From Bacteroidia bacterium (lineage in GTDB: Bacteria > Bacteroidota > Bacteroidia > Bacteroidales > GWF2-35-48): 40,313 nucleotides of DNA. Both the position numbers and the translations under genes were made by a program. Under the pieces are notes generated by a model, which searched no databases, was not told where the DNA came from, and saw only the letters and a list, made by a program, of their open reading frames with translations. This document shows positions 23,856 to 32,488 of the stretch, piece after piece (within the stretch, counting starts at the first letter, position 1; each line of letters opens with the position of its first letter). The DNA lies in assembly GCA_016212695.1 (NCBI GenBank), contig JACREX010000208.1, positions 1-40,313 of the forward strand. Direction: 5' to 3'.

Positions 23856-24944
23856 GTGAAAAAAATATTATATATTGTACCTCACAGGATGGGCCGATCT
23901 CCGGGACAAAGGTTCCGTTGTGAGCAATATATTGAGTTTCTGGAGCAGCAGGGTTTTCAGGTTAGCTATTCGAATCTGATTGCCGAAGAAGAAGACGAAG
24001 TATTTTATAGCAACGGGAAATTCTTTCAAAAACTTTTGCTTTTTATAAAAGCTTTCAGGCGAAGACTGCGTGATGTAAAGAGGGCTTCGGAATACGACAT
24101 CATTTTTATTTACAGGGAAGCCCTGATGATAGGCACCACGTATTTTGAGAGACGTTTTGTTAAATCCGGCGCAAAGATTATTTTCGATTTTGACGATTCC
24201 ATATGGCTTAACGATGTTTCCCAGGGAAATTATAAACTGAAATGGATGAAAAGGCCTGCCAAAACTTCTGATATAATAAGACTTTCCGATATGGTTTTTG
24301 CAGGCAATACCTATCTGGCTGATTACGCACAACAATATAATAAAAACGTGAAAATCGTACCTACCACAATTAATACAAACTATCATACCCTGAGAAAACC
24401 AAAATTTAATCACAGTGCAATATGCATTGGATGGACCGGAACATCCACTACATTGAAACATTTTGAAGTGGCTATACCTGTTTTAAGAAAACTAAAGCAA
24501 AAGTATGAGGGCAGGATTTATTTTAAAGTCATTGTTAATTTTCCATATGAAGTGAAAGAATTAGATTTACTTGCTACAGAATGGAGAAAAGAAACTGAAA
24601 TTGAAGATTTGTCCGAATTTGATATTGGGATTATGCCGTTGCCTGACGATAACTGGTCTAAAGGGAAATGCGGTTTTAAGGGATTGCAATACATGGCCAT
24701 GGAAATCTCTACGGTAATGTCGCCGGTGGGAATTAATTCAGAAATAATAAACGACGGGGAAAACGGATTCCTTGCCAACTCTGATGAAGAATGGGCAGTG
24801 AAACTTTCAAAATTGATTGAGTCTCCTGAATTGCGTGAAAGGCTCGGTAAAGCGGGGCGACAAACGGTTATTGAACGGTATTCGGTAGAATCACAAAAAA
24901 ACGACTATCTGAAATATTTCAATGAATTGCTCGGTATCTCTTAA
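23856..24944 (+). CDS. Glycosyltransferase, GT-B fold
   Basis: A 362-residue protein starting at GTG (23856) with ILYIVPHRMGRSPGQRFRCE, the typical opening of a group of Bacteroidota surface-sugar glycosyltransferases. Middle motifs are KIIFDFDDSIWL and DMVFAGNTYLADYA. The donor domain has ICIGWTGTSTTLKHFE and IGIMPLPDDNWSKGKCGFKG, followed by EISTVMSPVGINSEII. It is the last sugar gene before sprE, and a repeat-rich gap precedes it. No membrane helix is present. The transferred sugar cannot be predicted. Confidence 0.84.
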   Translation: MKKILYIVPHRMGRSPGQRFRCEQYIEFLEQQGFQVSYSNLIAEEEDEVFYSNGKFFQKLLLFIKAFRRRLRDVKRASEYDIIFIYREALMIGTTYFERRFVKSGAKIIFDFDDSIWLNDVSQGNYKLKWMKRPAKTSDIIRLSDMVFAGNTYLADYAQQYNKNVKIVPTTINTNYHTLRKPKFNHSAICIGWTGTSTTLKHFEVAIPVLRKLKQKYEGRIYFKVIVNFPYEVKELDLLATEWRKETEIEDLSEFDIGIMPLPDDNWSKGKCGFKGLQYMAMEISTVMSPVGINSEIINDGENGFLANSDEEWAVKLSKLIESPELRERLGKAGRQTVIERYSVESQKNDYLKYFNELLGIS

Positions 24945-24985
24945 AAGAACATTTATTTTTAACCTCAATATAAAAGTTCTTTTAA
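24941..24985 (+). terminator. Hairpin overlapping the end of the glycosyltransferase gene
   Basis: TTAAAAGAAC (24941-24950) and GTTCTTTTAA (24976-24985) are perfect 10-bp inverted arms with a 25-nt AT-rich loop. The left arm includes the stop codon. The long loop and the lack of a clean T-run make it a weak terminator candidate. Confidence 0.4.
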
Positions 24986-25002
24986 AAAATCAAAAAATAA
25001 AA

Positions 25003-25010
25003 TAATTTTG
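25003..25010 (+). promoter_or_regulatory. Possible -7 box before sprE
   Basis: TAATTTTG fits TAnnTTTG and lies 40 bp before the TTG start of sprE. No TTTG is found at the expected 19-20 bp upstream, so the call is weak. Confidence 0.3.
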
Positions 25011-25049
25011 TAAAATTATAGTTATTAGAAAAGTAAAACTCATATTGAC

Positions 25050-27728
25050 TTGAATAAAGCATTTTTAAAATACATATCCTATCTGCTTTTCATTAGTCTT
25101 GCCATTTTATTTGCCTGCACTACTGAGAAAAACACTTTTGTTACCCGTACATATCATAATGTTACCGCTAAATACAATGTGTATTTTAATGGCAACGAAA
25201 GCTTTAAAAAAGGAACGCAAAAGCTTTATGACAGTTATAAAGACAACTATTCGAGGATACTGCCTGTCTTTACATATTCTGATGAAGCCGCTGCAAAATC
25301 TGTTACTCAGGAAATGGATAAAACCATTAAAAAAGCCTCGAAGCTTATAAAATACCATTCCATAAAAGTAAAACCCAAGCAGCCTTCCGGCAGAATCTCA
25401 AAGCGCAAAAAAGAATTCCTTGCAAAAACTGAATATTGCAAATGGGTAGACGATGCATACCTGTTGATGGGGAAAGCGCATTTCTACAAGCATGATTATT
25501 TCCAGGCAAGAATAAATTTCGAATACATAATTGTCCAATACAAAAATGAAGAAATCCGGTATTATGCAACATTATGGCTTGTCAGGACCATGCTTGAAAC
25601 CAACCAGTTTAATAAGGCAAAAGAAACGCTCGACCTGTTAGATGCGGATAAAAAGCTGCCCCGGAAGATCAAAGGAGAAATGGCGTCTATTTATGCGGAT
25701 TACTACCTGAAACAAAAAAACTATGAAGAAGCAACCACCGAACTCCGTAAGGCAATTGACAAAACCGGAAAAAAACGCTTACGAACACGCTATAAATTCA
25801 TTCTTGCGCAGATTTACCAGAAATTGGGCGAATACAAAAATGCCAGCAACCTCTATGCGCAGGTCATAAAAATGAACCCGCCTTATGATATGGCCTTCAA
25901 TGCAAAAATTAACAGGGCAACCTGTTTTGATGTTGAATCGGGCGATTCAAGAGAAATTAAAAAACAGCTTGAAAAAATGCTTAAAGACGGTAAGAACAAG
26001 GATTACCAAGACCAGATTTATTACGCAATCGCCAATATTTATTTTAAAGAAAATTCTATTGATGAAGCGTTGAAAAATTATAAATTGTCTGTATTAAAAA
26101 GTATAAGCAACAATGACCAGAAGTCTGTTTCATACTTAGCTATTGCCGATATTTACTTTTCAAAGCTCGATTACAGGCCGTCTCAGGCATACTACGACAG
26201 TTGTGTCGCGTTCCTTGACAGAAAATATCCGGATTATGATAAAATATTTCTTAAAACCGCCAATTTGAATGAACTCATTGAAAACCTCAATATTGTTGAC
26301 CGGGAAGACAGCCTGCAAAAAGTCGCCAAAATGCCAGAAAAAGAGAGGTTCAGGTTCATTGATAATTTGATTGAAAAAGTTAAAGAGGAGGAAGCGAAGA
26401 AAAAAGAGGAAGAACGTCAGCGACAGTTAAACATGATGTTTGATGCAAAAAATCAAGGAAATACCCAGCAATCTTCAAGTGGTAAATGGTACTTCTACAA
26501 TCCTTCGACATTAAGTTCAGGATTCGCTGAATTTGCACGCAAATGGGGGAACCGAAAGATTGAAGATAACTGGAGACGAAAGAACAAAACTGTAGTTTTA
26601 TCAGATGATTTGGATAATAATTCGGGAAATTCAACGGATTCTACAAAAACAAAACCCCTGAGCAATAAAACAAGGGAATATTACCTTAGAAATTTACCGA
26701 TTACAGACTCCCTGATGACACGGTCTCATCAGAAAATTAAAGATGCCCTGTATAAACTAGGCAGAACCTACAAAGATAAACTTCAGGATTATCCGAAATC
26801 GATCGGGTCGTATGAAAATTTAAATAAACGTTATCCTAAAAATGAGTACCTGCTGACAGCCTGCTATGAGTTGTTTTTATTGAATAAACTAATTAAGAAC
26901 CAATCGCAGACCGATGCATATAAAAATCAGATTTTATCAAATTTTCCCGATAGCAAATATGCCAAAATCCTTCAGAATCCGAACTATCTCGACGAGTTGA
27001 TGACCAATTCCAAATTAGCTGAAGAAATATATGTAAAAACATTTGACCTGTTCAAAAAAGGTAATTATCCGGAGGTGATCAAAAATTGCGAAACAGTGGA
27101 AAATTCATATCCTGAGAACCGGCTGGTTCCCCAGTTTGCATATATGAAAGCTGTTTCATATGGTAAGTCCACCAGTAATGATAACCTGAAAAATGAATTA
27201 AACGCGCTGATAAAAAAATACCCGAACAGTGAAATTGTAGTGCCTGCACAAGACATCCTCACTTACCTTCAGAAAGGCAGTTTAAGCGATATCAAGCAGA
27301 AAATTGCAAATGATAAATTTTATACCGACACCATCAATACGGTCTCGGAAGTTTCACTGTATTCATATGCAGAGAATGCCCCGCATTATTATGTTCTTAT
27401 TCTCCCGAATACAAAAGCAATTGATGCGAACCGCATCTCGTTTGATGTTTCGAATTTTAATATTGATAATTACGGAATGGCCAATTATAATGTAAGCGCT
27501 ATCATGCTGAATAAAGAGTTTCATATTATTTCCGTCAAGAGTTTTGCGAATAAAATACAGGGAATGAGTTATTACAATTCAATCAAAAATAATCCGGAAA
27601 TATTCAAGGATATTGCTCCGAACGACTACCGGCAGTTTATCATTTCTGCAGACAACTTTGCAGCCCTGTTCAAAGACCAGGATGTCGGGAAATATGTTTT
27701 ATTTTTTACGAAGAAATATCTTGAGTAG
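25050..27728 (+). CDS. sprE: T9SS lipoprotein PorW/SprE
   Basis: An 892-residue lipoprotein. The start is TTG (25050), which gives a proper lipoprotein signal peptide ending LFAC at Cys23; no in-frame ATG fits. The mature N-terminus (KNTFVTRTYHNVTAKYNVYF, then NGNESFKKG) is highly characteristic of SprE/PorW. TPR-like helices fill about residues 60-400 and 560-760 (FQARINFEYIIVQYKNEEIR, GEYKNASNLYAQVIKMNP), with a Glu/Lys-rich charged stretch near 430-460. In Flavobacterium and P. gingivalis this protein is required for T9SS and links the Sov translocon with the PorKN ring. PorX is encoded 32 nt downstream, a pairing known in other Bacteroidota. Confidence 0.9.
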   Translation: MNKAFLKYISYLLFISLAILFACTTEKNTFVTRTYHNVTAKYNVYFNGNESFKKGTQKLYDSYKDNYSRILPVFTYSDEAAAKSVTQEMDKTIKKASKLIKYHSIKVKPKQPSGRISKRKKEFLAKTEYCKWVDDAYLLMGKAHFYKHDYFQARINFEYIIVQYKNEEIRYYATLWLVRTMLETNQFNKAKETLDLLDADKKLPRKIKGEMASIYADYYLKQKNYEEATTELRKAIDKTGKKRLRTRYKFILAQIYQKLGEYKNASNLYAQVIKMNPPYDMAFNAKINRATCFDVESGDSREIKKQLEKMLKDGKNKDYQDQIYYAIANIYFKENSIDEALKNYKLSVLKSISNNDQKSVSYLAIADIYFSKLDYRPSQAYYDSCVAFLDRKYPDYDKIFLKTANLNELIENLNIVDREDSLQKVAKMPEKERFRFIDNLIEKVKEEEAKKKEEERQRQLNMMFDAKNQGNTQQSSSGKWYFYNPSTLSSGFAEFARKWGNRKIEDNWRRKNKTVVLSDDLDNNSGNSTDSTKTKPLSNKTREYYLRNLPITDSLMTRSHQKIKDALYKLGRTYKDKLQDYPKSIGSYENLNKRYPKNEYLLTACYELFLLNKLIKNQSQTDAYKNQILSNFPDSKYAKILQNPNYLDELMTNSKLAEEIYVKTFDLFKKGNYPEVIKNCETVENSYPENRLVPQFAYMKAVSYGKSTSNDNLKNELNALIKKYPNSEIVVPAQDILTYLQKGSLSDIKQKIANDKFYTDTINTVSEVSLYSYAENAPHYYVLILPNTKAIDANRISFDVSNFNIDNYGMANYNVSAIMLNKEFHIISVKSFANKIQGMSYYNSIKNNPEIFKDIAPNDYRQFIISADNFAALFKDQDVGKYVLFFTKKYLE

Positions 27729-27760
27729 GAATCGTACCTTGTTTCCAAAATTAATTTACC

Positions 27761-29317
27761 ATGAAGAATATTTCTATATTGTGGACCGACGACGAGATTG
27801 ATCTGCTGAAACCCCATATCATGTTTCTTGAAGCAAAAGGATTCCATGTAGCCACTGCCAGCAACGGGGATGATGCTGTGGATCAAGTGAAAAAGAATAA
27901 TTTTGATATCATTTTTCTGGATGAGAACATGCCCGGGTTAAGCGGTCTTCAGACCTTGGCAAAAATAAAAGATATCAGCCCTGAAGTACCGGTGGTGATG
28001 ATAACAAAAAGTGAAGAAGAAGATATTATGGAAGAGGCTATCGGTTCCAAAATATCAGACTACCTTATAAAACCTGTTAACCCGAATCAAATACTTCTCT
28101 CCATAAAAAAAAATATTGATACCAAGCGGCTCATCACTAAAAAAACCACTTCAGATTATCAGGCCGAATTCGCAAAACTTGCCATGTTGATCAATGAGGC
28201 AAGAACCTATACCGATTGGATTGCCGTGTACAGAAAACTTGTTTACTGGGAACTGGAACTGGAGGCTTCGAACGACAATACCATGGATGAAGTATTGCGT
28301 ATGCAAAAAGCTGAAGCCAACAATGCTTTTGCAAAATTTGTAAAAAAGAATTACCTCAACTGGTTTGATAAAAATGTTCTAGATAAACCGCTTTTATCGC
28401 CGGGCTTATTCAAATCGAAAATATTCCCTATTCTCGACAAGCAGCAGAAAGTATTTATGATTTTAATTGATAATCTCAGGTATGACCAGTGGAAAACCAT
28501 ACAACTCTTAGTCTCCGAGTATTATAATATTGACGACGACGGGATTTATTTCAGTATTCTGCCAACCGCAACCCAGTATGCCCGCAATGCCATATTTTCC
28601 GGATTGATGCCCTCTGAAATCGGAAGGCTTCACCCGGATTTCTGGATAGATGAAGAAGACGAAGAAGGGAAAAATATCCATGAAGAAGAATTGCTGGGAA
28701 AACAGTTGAACCGTTCAGGAAAAAATTTCAAAATACATTTCGAAAAAATTTTTGATAACAAAGCAGGCGAAAAATTGGTTGAAAACTTAGGAAACATCCT
28801 GGATAATCTGTTAAATGTAGTTGTATTTAATTTTGTTGACATGCTCTCCCATGCCCGCACGGAGTCGAAGATGATCCGCGAACTGGCCAATGACGAATCG
28901 GCCTACCGCTCTCTTTCTTTGTCGTGGTTCAAACATTCTCCGCTTCTTAATTTAATTAAGGAATTATCCCTGAAAAACATTAAGATTATTCTCACTACCG
29001 ATCACGGAGCTATTCGGGTTGGCAATCCCATCAAGGTTATCGGGGACAAAAACATAAGCACCAATCTGCGGTACAAGCAGGGGAAAAGTTTAAATTATAA
29101 TCCCAAAGAGGTATTTGAGGTTACCCAGCCGCAGAGAGCCTATTTACCCTCTGCGAATATGAGCACTTCTTATATTTTTGCAACTAATGATGATTTTTTT
29201 GCTTATCCGAATAACTACAACCATTATGTGAAATACTATAAAGACACGTTTCAGCACGGCGGTATTTCATTGGAAGAAATGCTGATCCCATTAATAACAC
29301 TCAGCCCGAAATCCTGA
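27761..29317 (+). CDS. porX: PorX: response regulator fused to a PglZ alkaline-phosphatase-like domain
   Basis: A 518-residue protein. Residues 1-120 form a receiver domain with acidic residues at WTDDE, the phosphorylated Asp54 in FLDENMPG and the lysine of YLIKPVNP. The C-terminal part (about 200-518) is a PglZ domain with metal-binding candidates in LIDNLRYDQW (near 233), the TATQYARN nucleophile region (near 269), TTDHGAI (near 411) and FQHGGISLEEM (near 497). In P. gingivalis PorX works with the kinase PorY and the sigma factor SigP to control T9SS genes, and its PglZ domain hydrolyses nucleotides. PorY is not in this window. The gene overlaps tsaE by one base (TGATG). Confidence 0.93.
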   Translation: MKNISILWTDDEIDLLKPHIMFLEAKGFHVATASNGDDAVDQVKKNNFDIIFLDENMPGLSGLQTLAKIKDISPEVPVVMITKSEEEDIMEEAIGSKISDYLIKPVNPNQILLSIKKNIDTKRLITKKTTSDYQAEFAKLAMLINEARTYTDWIAVYRKLVYWELELEASNDNTMDEVLRMQKAEANNAFAKFVKKNYLNWFDKNVLDKPLLSPGLFKSKIFPILDKQQKVFMILIDNLRYDQWKTIQLLVSEYYNIDDDGIYFSILPTATQYARNAIFSGLMPSEIGRLHPDFWIDEEDEEGKNIHEEELLGKQLNRSGKNFKIHFEKIFDNKAGEKLVENLGNILDNLLNVVVFNFVDMLSHARTESKMIRELANDESAYRSLSLSWFKHSPLLNLIKELSLKNIKIILTTDHGAIRVGNPIKVIGDKNISTNLRYKQGKSLNYNPKEVFEVTQPQRAYLPSANMSTSYIFATNDDFFAYPNNYNHYVKYYKDTFQHGGISLEEMLIPLITLSPKS

Positions 29318-29748
29318 TGCAGTTAGAAATCAAATCCCTCGAACAAATTGATAAGGCGGCAAAAAAATTTCTTCACTTTTTTACTGCAAACATTCGTCAT
29401 CCGTCAGTAAAAATCTTTGCTTTTTATGGAGAGATGGGCGCGGGAAAAACTACTTTCATTAAAGCCCTGTGCAAGGCTGCAGGTGTAGTGGATATTGTAA
29501 ACAGTCCAAGCTTTTCGATCATCAATGAATATAAAAATAAAACAGGAGGACAGGTCTATCACCTCGACTTCTTTCGTATTAAAAGTATTGAAGAGGCTTT
29601 TGATGTAGGCTATGAAGATTATTTTTACAGCGATAATTATTGTTTTATAGAATGGCCTGAAAAAATTGAACCGCTGCTGCCTGAAAATACTGTAAAAATC
29701 AGCATTATCGTAAATACTGACAATACCCGGTTGCTAAGGTTAGTGTGA
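29317..29748 (+). CDS. tsaE: tRNA threonylcarbamoyladenosine biosynthesis ATPase TsaE
   Basis: A 143-residue protein of standard TsaE size. The Walker A motif is GEMGAGKTTFIKAL (about residues 34-47), followed by the switch-like SPSFSIINEY and the Walker B-like VYHLDFFRI; the FIEWPEKIEPLLPEN segment near the end is diagnostic. With TsaB and TsaD it forms the complex that adds threonylcarbamoyl to A37 of ANN-decoding tRNAs. Its ATG shares a base with the porX stop codon, so the two are translationally coupled. The porX-tsaE neighbourhood is common in Bacteroidota. Confidence 0.95.
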   Translation: MQLEIKSLEQIDKAAKKFLHFFTANIRHPSVKIFAFYGEMGAGKTTFIKALCKAAGVVDIVNSPSFSIINEYKNKTGGQVYHLDFFRIKSIEEAFDVGYEDYFYSDNYCFIEWPEKIEPLLPENTVKISIIVNTDNTRLLRLV

Positions 29749-29808
29749 AAAATGGTAATCTTTTACTATTCCTTCACTAATTCATGAGAAAAATTCATTA
29801 ATATTTTT

Positions 29809-29816
29809 TATTTTTG
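29809..29816 (+). promoter_or_regulatory. Possible -7 box for the second toxin-antitoxin pair
   Basis: TATTTTTG fits TAnnTTTG, 16 bp before the antitoxin ATG. No -33 TTTG is seen at the right distance. Confidence 0.35.
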
Positions 29817-29832
29817 TGAAAAAAAATAAATC

Positions 29833-30141
29833 ATGCAAACATTGATAGTAAAAGTTGACACTGCCGCCAATGCCGGATTGTTAGCTTCTTTTCTGAAAAC
29901 CATACCATATATAGCATCGGTAAAAGAAGACCTGCCTGCCAGCCTGCCCCGACTTGTCGGGGGTAGGCAAGGAAAAAAACAAAAGCCCCTGACTGCCGAA
30001 GACTGGTGTAAACCATCGGCACGGCCTGCAACCGACGAGGAGATTGAACAAATGATTGCCGAATGCGAGGCAAGCCCTTTTGTGACTACAGAAGAACTCA
30101 GAAAAAATGTAACAAAACGGTTTAAGAAATGCAAAATGTAG
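29833..30141 (+). CDS. Putative antitoxin with an in-frame palindrome insertion
   Basis: A 102-residue protein encoded directly before a ParE-like toxin and overlapping it by 13 nt, hence the antitoxin call. The N-terminus (MQTLIVKVDTAANAGLLASF) is a strand-helix start seen in small Bacteroidota antitoxins, and the C-terminal half is helical and charged (TDEEIEQMIAECEASPFVTT). Residues about 34-47 (LPASLPRLVGGRQG) come from a GC-rich palindromic element inserted in frame. That stretch is unlike the rest and likely forms a loop between the N-terminal fold and the toxin-binding tail. Without it the protein would be about 88 residues. Confidence 0.72.
   Translation: MQTLIVKVDTAANAGLLASFLKTIPYIASVKEDLPASLPRLVGGRQGKKQKPLTAEDWCKPSARPATDEEIEQMIAECEASPFVTTEELRKNVTKRFKKCKM
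29931..29968. repeat. Palindromic element inserted in the antitoxin gene
   Basis: The core CCCCGAC-TT-GTCGGGG (29947-29962) is a perfect inverted repeat. With one bulged G the stem extends outward to CCTG and TAGG (29943-29967). It is preceded by CCTGCCTGCC (29931-29940), a word related to the palindrome at 23722-23737. The element keeps the reading frame. Confidence 0.7.
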
Positions 30142-30431
30142 AGTTTGGGGTTAAATGGTCTGAAAAAGCAGAGAACAGTATCATAAGCATTATGAACTAT
30201 ATCTCTGACAGAGGCTCTCCCGAAAATGCCATTACATTTTTTAATAAACTGGAGGCCTTTGGCAACAGCCTTGCCATTCTCCCGAGCAAATTCCTTGTGT
30301 GCCGCCAAAGCAGGCTTGCCCGGTATAATTACCGCTGCGCCGTATTTCACGAAAATTATATTTTCGTTTACCGAATTACAAAAACCGCTGTTATTATTAT
30401 AAATGTGGTTCATGCAAGCTTGTTAAATTAA
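30129..30431 (+). CDS. RelE/ParE-family toxin
   Basis: A 100-residue protein of ParE type: VKWSEKAENSIISIMNYISD at the start (two helices), then ITFFNKLEAFGNSLAILPSK, then the strand region NYRCAVFHENYIFVYRITKT and VIIINVVHASLL at the end. This is the ParE order of helices followed by a sheet with a conserved YRI/V-Y core. It overlaps the antitoxin gene by 13 nt. ParE members poison gyrase while RelE members cleave mRNA, and the sequence alone does not decide. The toxin looks complete, unlike the first toxin in the window. Confidence 0.85.
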   Translation: MQNVEFGVKWSEKAENSIISIMNYISDRGSPENAITFFNKLEAFGNSLAILPSKFLVCRQSRLARYNYRCAVFHENYIFVYRITKTAVIIINVVHASLLN

Positions 30432-30566
30432 CTGCTTCAATTTTTCCCGCACCCTTTTTATAAGCGACTAAAAAATCAATATACAAAATAATAAATTTAA
30501 AAATATTCCTGATAAGATTATTTCCTCAATATTAGGAATCAGGGTACAAGAGAAAAAAATAAAAAA

Positions 30567-30597
30567 TTTGCTAATTCAATTATTAGTTATACTTTTG
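30567..30597 (+). promoter_or_regulatory. Promoter of the rimP-nusA-infB operon
   Basis: TTTG (30567-30570), 19 bp, then TACTTTTG (30590-30597), a good Bacteroidota promoter. Transcription would start near 30603, giving a leader of about 60 nt that contains the hairpin at 30628-30650. The region from 30432 to 30566 is AT-rich with no gene or tRNA visible. Confidence 0.62.
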
Positions 30598-30627
30598 TAA
30601 CCAGTTGTAGCTGGCGATAGATTTGGT

Positions 30628-30650
30628 AATAGGGGACAATGTCCCCTATT
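30628..30650 (+). terminator. Leader hairpin upstream of rimP, possible attenuator
   Basis: AATAGGGGACA and TGTCCCCTATT flank a single A, a perfect 11-bp inverted repeat followed by TTATT. It sits inside the leader between the promoter and the rimP ATG (30664). It could work as an attenuator or transcript-start hairpin. Alternatively it is a mobile palindrome, because a similar GGGGAC-GTTGTCCC core occurs at 37403-37416. Confidence 0.5.
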
Positions 30651-30663
30651 TTATTGGATACAA

Positions 30664-31209
30664 ATGATAAATAAAGATTTTATAAAAAATTTAGTTGAAC
30701 AGAAAATTTCCGGAACCGGTATTTTTATTGTTGATATCACGGTTGGGAAAGGATATAAAATTTTTATCAGGGTTGATAAAAAAAACGGGATCACACTGGA
30801 AGAATGTGAAAATATAAGCAGGTTTGTAGAGCAGAATCTCGACAGGGATAAACAGGATTTTGAACTTGAAGTATCCTCCCCCGGCATTGGAGAACCCTTT
30901 AAAGTTATACTACAATTTTATAAAAATATTGGAAAAACCGTATCTGTTATTACAAAAGATTCCGGCAAGAAGACCGGGACCCTGATTGCTGTTAATGATA
31001 CCGAAATTGAAATCGAAGCGGAAGAAAAACAACCCTTCGGCTTCCCCATCAACCATTTCGACCCTTCGACAGGCTCAAGGCTCAATGGCCTCTGGGCAAC
31101 GAATCAGGGCAGGAAAACAGAGTATTCAAAAAAGAAAAAACTTGTTAAAAATAATTATAAATTCCCTATAAACAGTATCACAGTTAAAGAGGTTGTTTCA
31201 TTTAAGTAG
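30664..31209 (+). CDS. rimP: Ribosome maturation factor RimP with an internal insertion
   Basis: A 181-residue protein, longer than the usual 150-160. The N-terminal domain has ITVGKGYKIFIRVDKKNGIT, LEECENISRFVEQNLD and LEVSSPGIGEPFK, the family signature. The C-terminal SH3-like domain has KKTGTLIAVNDTEIEIEAEE and ends YKFPINSITVKEVVSFK. Residues about 123-148 (starting PFGFPINHFDPSTGSRL) do not belong to the family and coincide with a repeat-like DNA insertion. RimP assists 30S subunit assembly. The insertion falls in a beta-hairpin of the SH3-like domain, where a loop could be tolerated. The gene is first in rimP-nusA-infB, 21 nt before nusA. Confidence 0.92.
   Translation: MINKDFIKNLVEQKISGTGIFIVDITVGKGYKIFIRVDKKNGITLEECENISRFVEQNLDRDKQDFELEVSSPGIGEPFKVILQFYKNIGKTVSVITKDSGKKTGTLIAVNDTEIEIEAEEKQPFGFPINHFDPSTGSRLNGLWATNQGRKTEYSKKKKLVKNNYKFPINSITVKEVVSFK
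31030..31107. repeat. In-frame repeat-like insertion in rimP
   Basis: This stretch of about 78 nt is richer in C and G than the surrounding gene. It contains CCCTTCGACAGGCTCAAGG, which resembles a short repeat word (CCCTTCGACAAGCTCAGGG type) found in many bacterial genomes. It adds about 26 residues without breaking the frame. The ends are approximate, set by where the RimP pattern stops and resumes. Confidence 0.6.
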
Positions 31210-31230
31210 AAAAGTTAATAGCTTAAAAAA

Positions 31231-32466
31231 ATGGAAAATTTAAACTTGATAGAAACTTTTTTGGAATTCAAGGAACTGAAGAATATCGACAGGCCCACCA
31301 TGATGAGCATTTTGGAAGATGTTTTCAGAAGCACAATCGTTAAAACCTTTGGTTCGGACGAGAATTTTGATATAATTATCAATATTGACAAAGGCGATTT
31401 TGAAATATGGAGAAACCGGGAGGTTGTTAAAGACAAAGATATTGAAGACCCGAACAGGCAGATCGGTTTAAAAGAAGCACGGAAAATTGACCCGGACTGC
31501 GATATCGGCGAAGAAGTTACAGACGAATTAAAATTTTCAAGTTTCGGAAGAAGATCAATCCTCGCTTTGCGCCAGAATCTCACAGCAAAAATCATGGAAC
31601 TGGAAAAGGATAATATTTACAACAAATATAAAGACCGCATCGGAGAAATCGTCTCTGGCGAAGTATACCAGATATGGAAACGTGAAATTCTTATATTGGA
31701 CGACGAAGGCAATGAATTGATCATCCCGAAAACAGAACAGATACCCACAGATTTTTTTAAGAAAGGCGATACATTGAGGGCGGTTGTCATTAAAGTGGAT
31801 ATGAGAAATAATACCCCGCTTATCATTCTTTCAAGAACATCTCCCGCTTTTCTTGAACGATTATTTGAACTGGAAGTTCCTGAAATTTTCGACGGCTTGA
31901 TCACCATCAAAAAAATAGTACGCGTTCCCGGCGAAAGAGCCAAAGTTGCCGTTGAATCATATGACGACCGTATTGATCCCGTAGGCGCCTGTGTAGGCGT
32001 AAAAGGATCCCGGATACATGGTATTGTTAGGGAATTGCGAAATGAGAATATTGACGTAATTAATTTCACTCCGAATATTCAACTTTACATTCAAAGGGCT
32101 TTAAGTCCCGCAAAAATAAATTCTATTAAACTAGACGACAGCAACCAGCGGTGCGAAGTTTTCCTTAATCCCGACCAGGTATCGCTGGCTATCGGAAAAG
32201 GCGGTTTAAATATAAAACTTGCCGGACAGCTTACAGGATATGAAATTGATGTTTACAGGGAGATTGACGATGACGATGAAGATGTGGATCTCGACGAATT
32301 TGCAGATGAAATCGAAAGTTGGATTTTAGACGAACTGAAGGCCATTGGTTGTGATACTGCGAAAAGCGTTCTGGATTTATCAGTCGAAGACTTAGTAAAA
32401 CGAACCGATCTGGAAGAAGAAACAATAAAAGATGTAGTTAAAATATTAAAATCTGAATTTGAATAA
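31231..32466 (+). CDS. nusA: Transcription termination/antitermination factor NusA
   Basis: A 411-residue protein with the full NusA order. The N-terminal RNA polymerase-binding domain covers about 1-125 ([20 protein letters not shown]). The S1 domain covers about 130-200 ([18 protein letters not shown]). KH1 and KH2 cover about 205-345 ([18 protein letters not shown], then [20 protein letters not shown]). An acidic linker and one helix-hairpin-helix repeat at about 350-411 ([20 protein letters not shown]) close the protein. It is followed by infB, with the IF-2 ATG 22 nt after the nusA stop. The order rimP-nusA-infB is conserved across bacteria. Confidence 0.97.
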   Translation: MENLNLIETFLEFKELKNIDRPTMMSILEDVFRSTIVKTFGSDENFDIIINIDKGDFEIWRNREVVKDKDIEDPNRQIGLKEARKIDPDCDIGEEVTDELKFSSFGRRSILALRQNLTAKIMELEKDNIYNKYKDRIGEIVSGEVYQIWKREILILDDEGNELIIPKTEQIPTDFFKKGDTLRAVVIKVDMRNNTPLIILSRTSPAFLERLFELEVPEIFDGLITIKKIVRVPGERAKVAVESYDDRIDPVGACVGVKGSRIHGIVRELRNENIDVINFTPNIQLYIQRALSPAKINSIKLDDSNQRCEVFLNPDQVSLAIGKGGLNIKLAGQLTGYEIDVYREIDDDDEDVDLDEFADEIESWILDELKAIGCDTAKSVLDLSVEDLVKRTDLEEETIKDVVKILKSEFE

Positions 32467-32488
32467 AATAAAGATAACATCACATTAT

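Noticed and set aside
27761-29317. PorX as a phage-defence PglZ protein
   Set aside because: The receiver domain with Asp54, and linkage to sprE and tsaE, identify the T9SS regulator; no other BREX/Pgl genes are present.
29808-30413. Minus-strand frame of 201 codons
   Set aside because: It is antisense to the second toxin-antitoxin pair, whose overlap and ParE pattern are convincing.
30432-30566. A tRNA ahead of rimP, as in the E. coli metY-rimP operon
   Set aside because: No cloverleaf, CCA end or T-loop consensus is visible in this AT-rich stretch.
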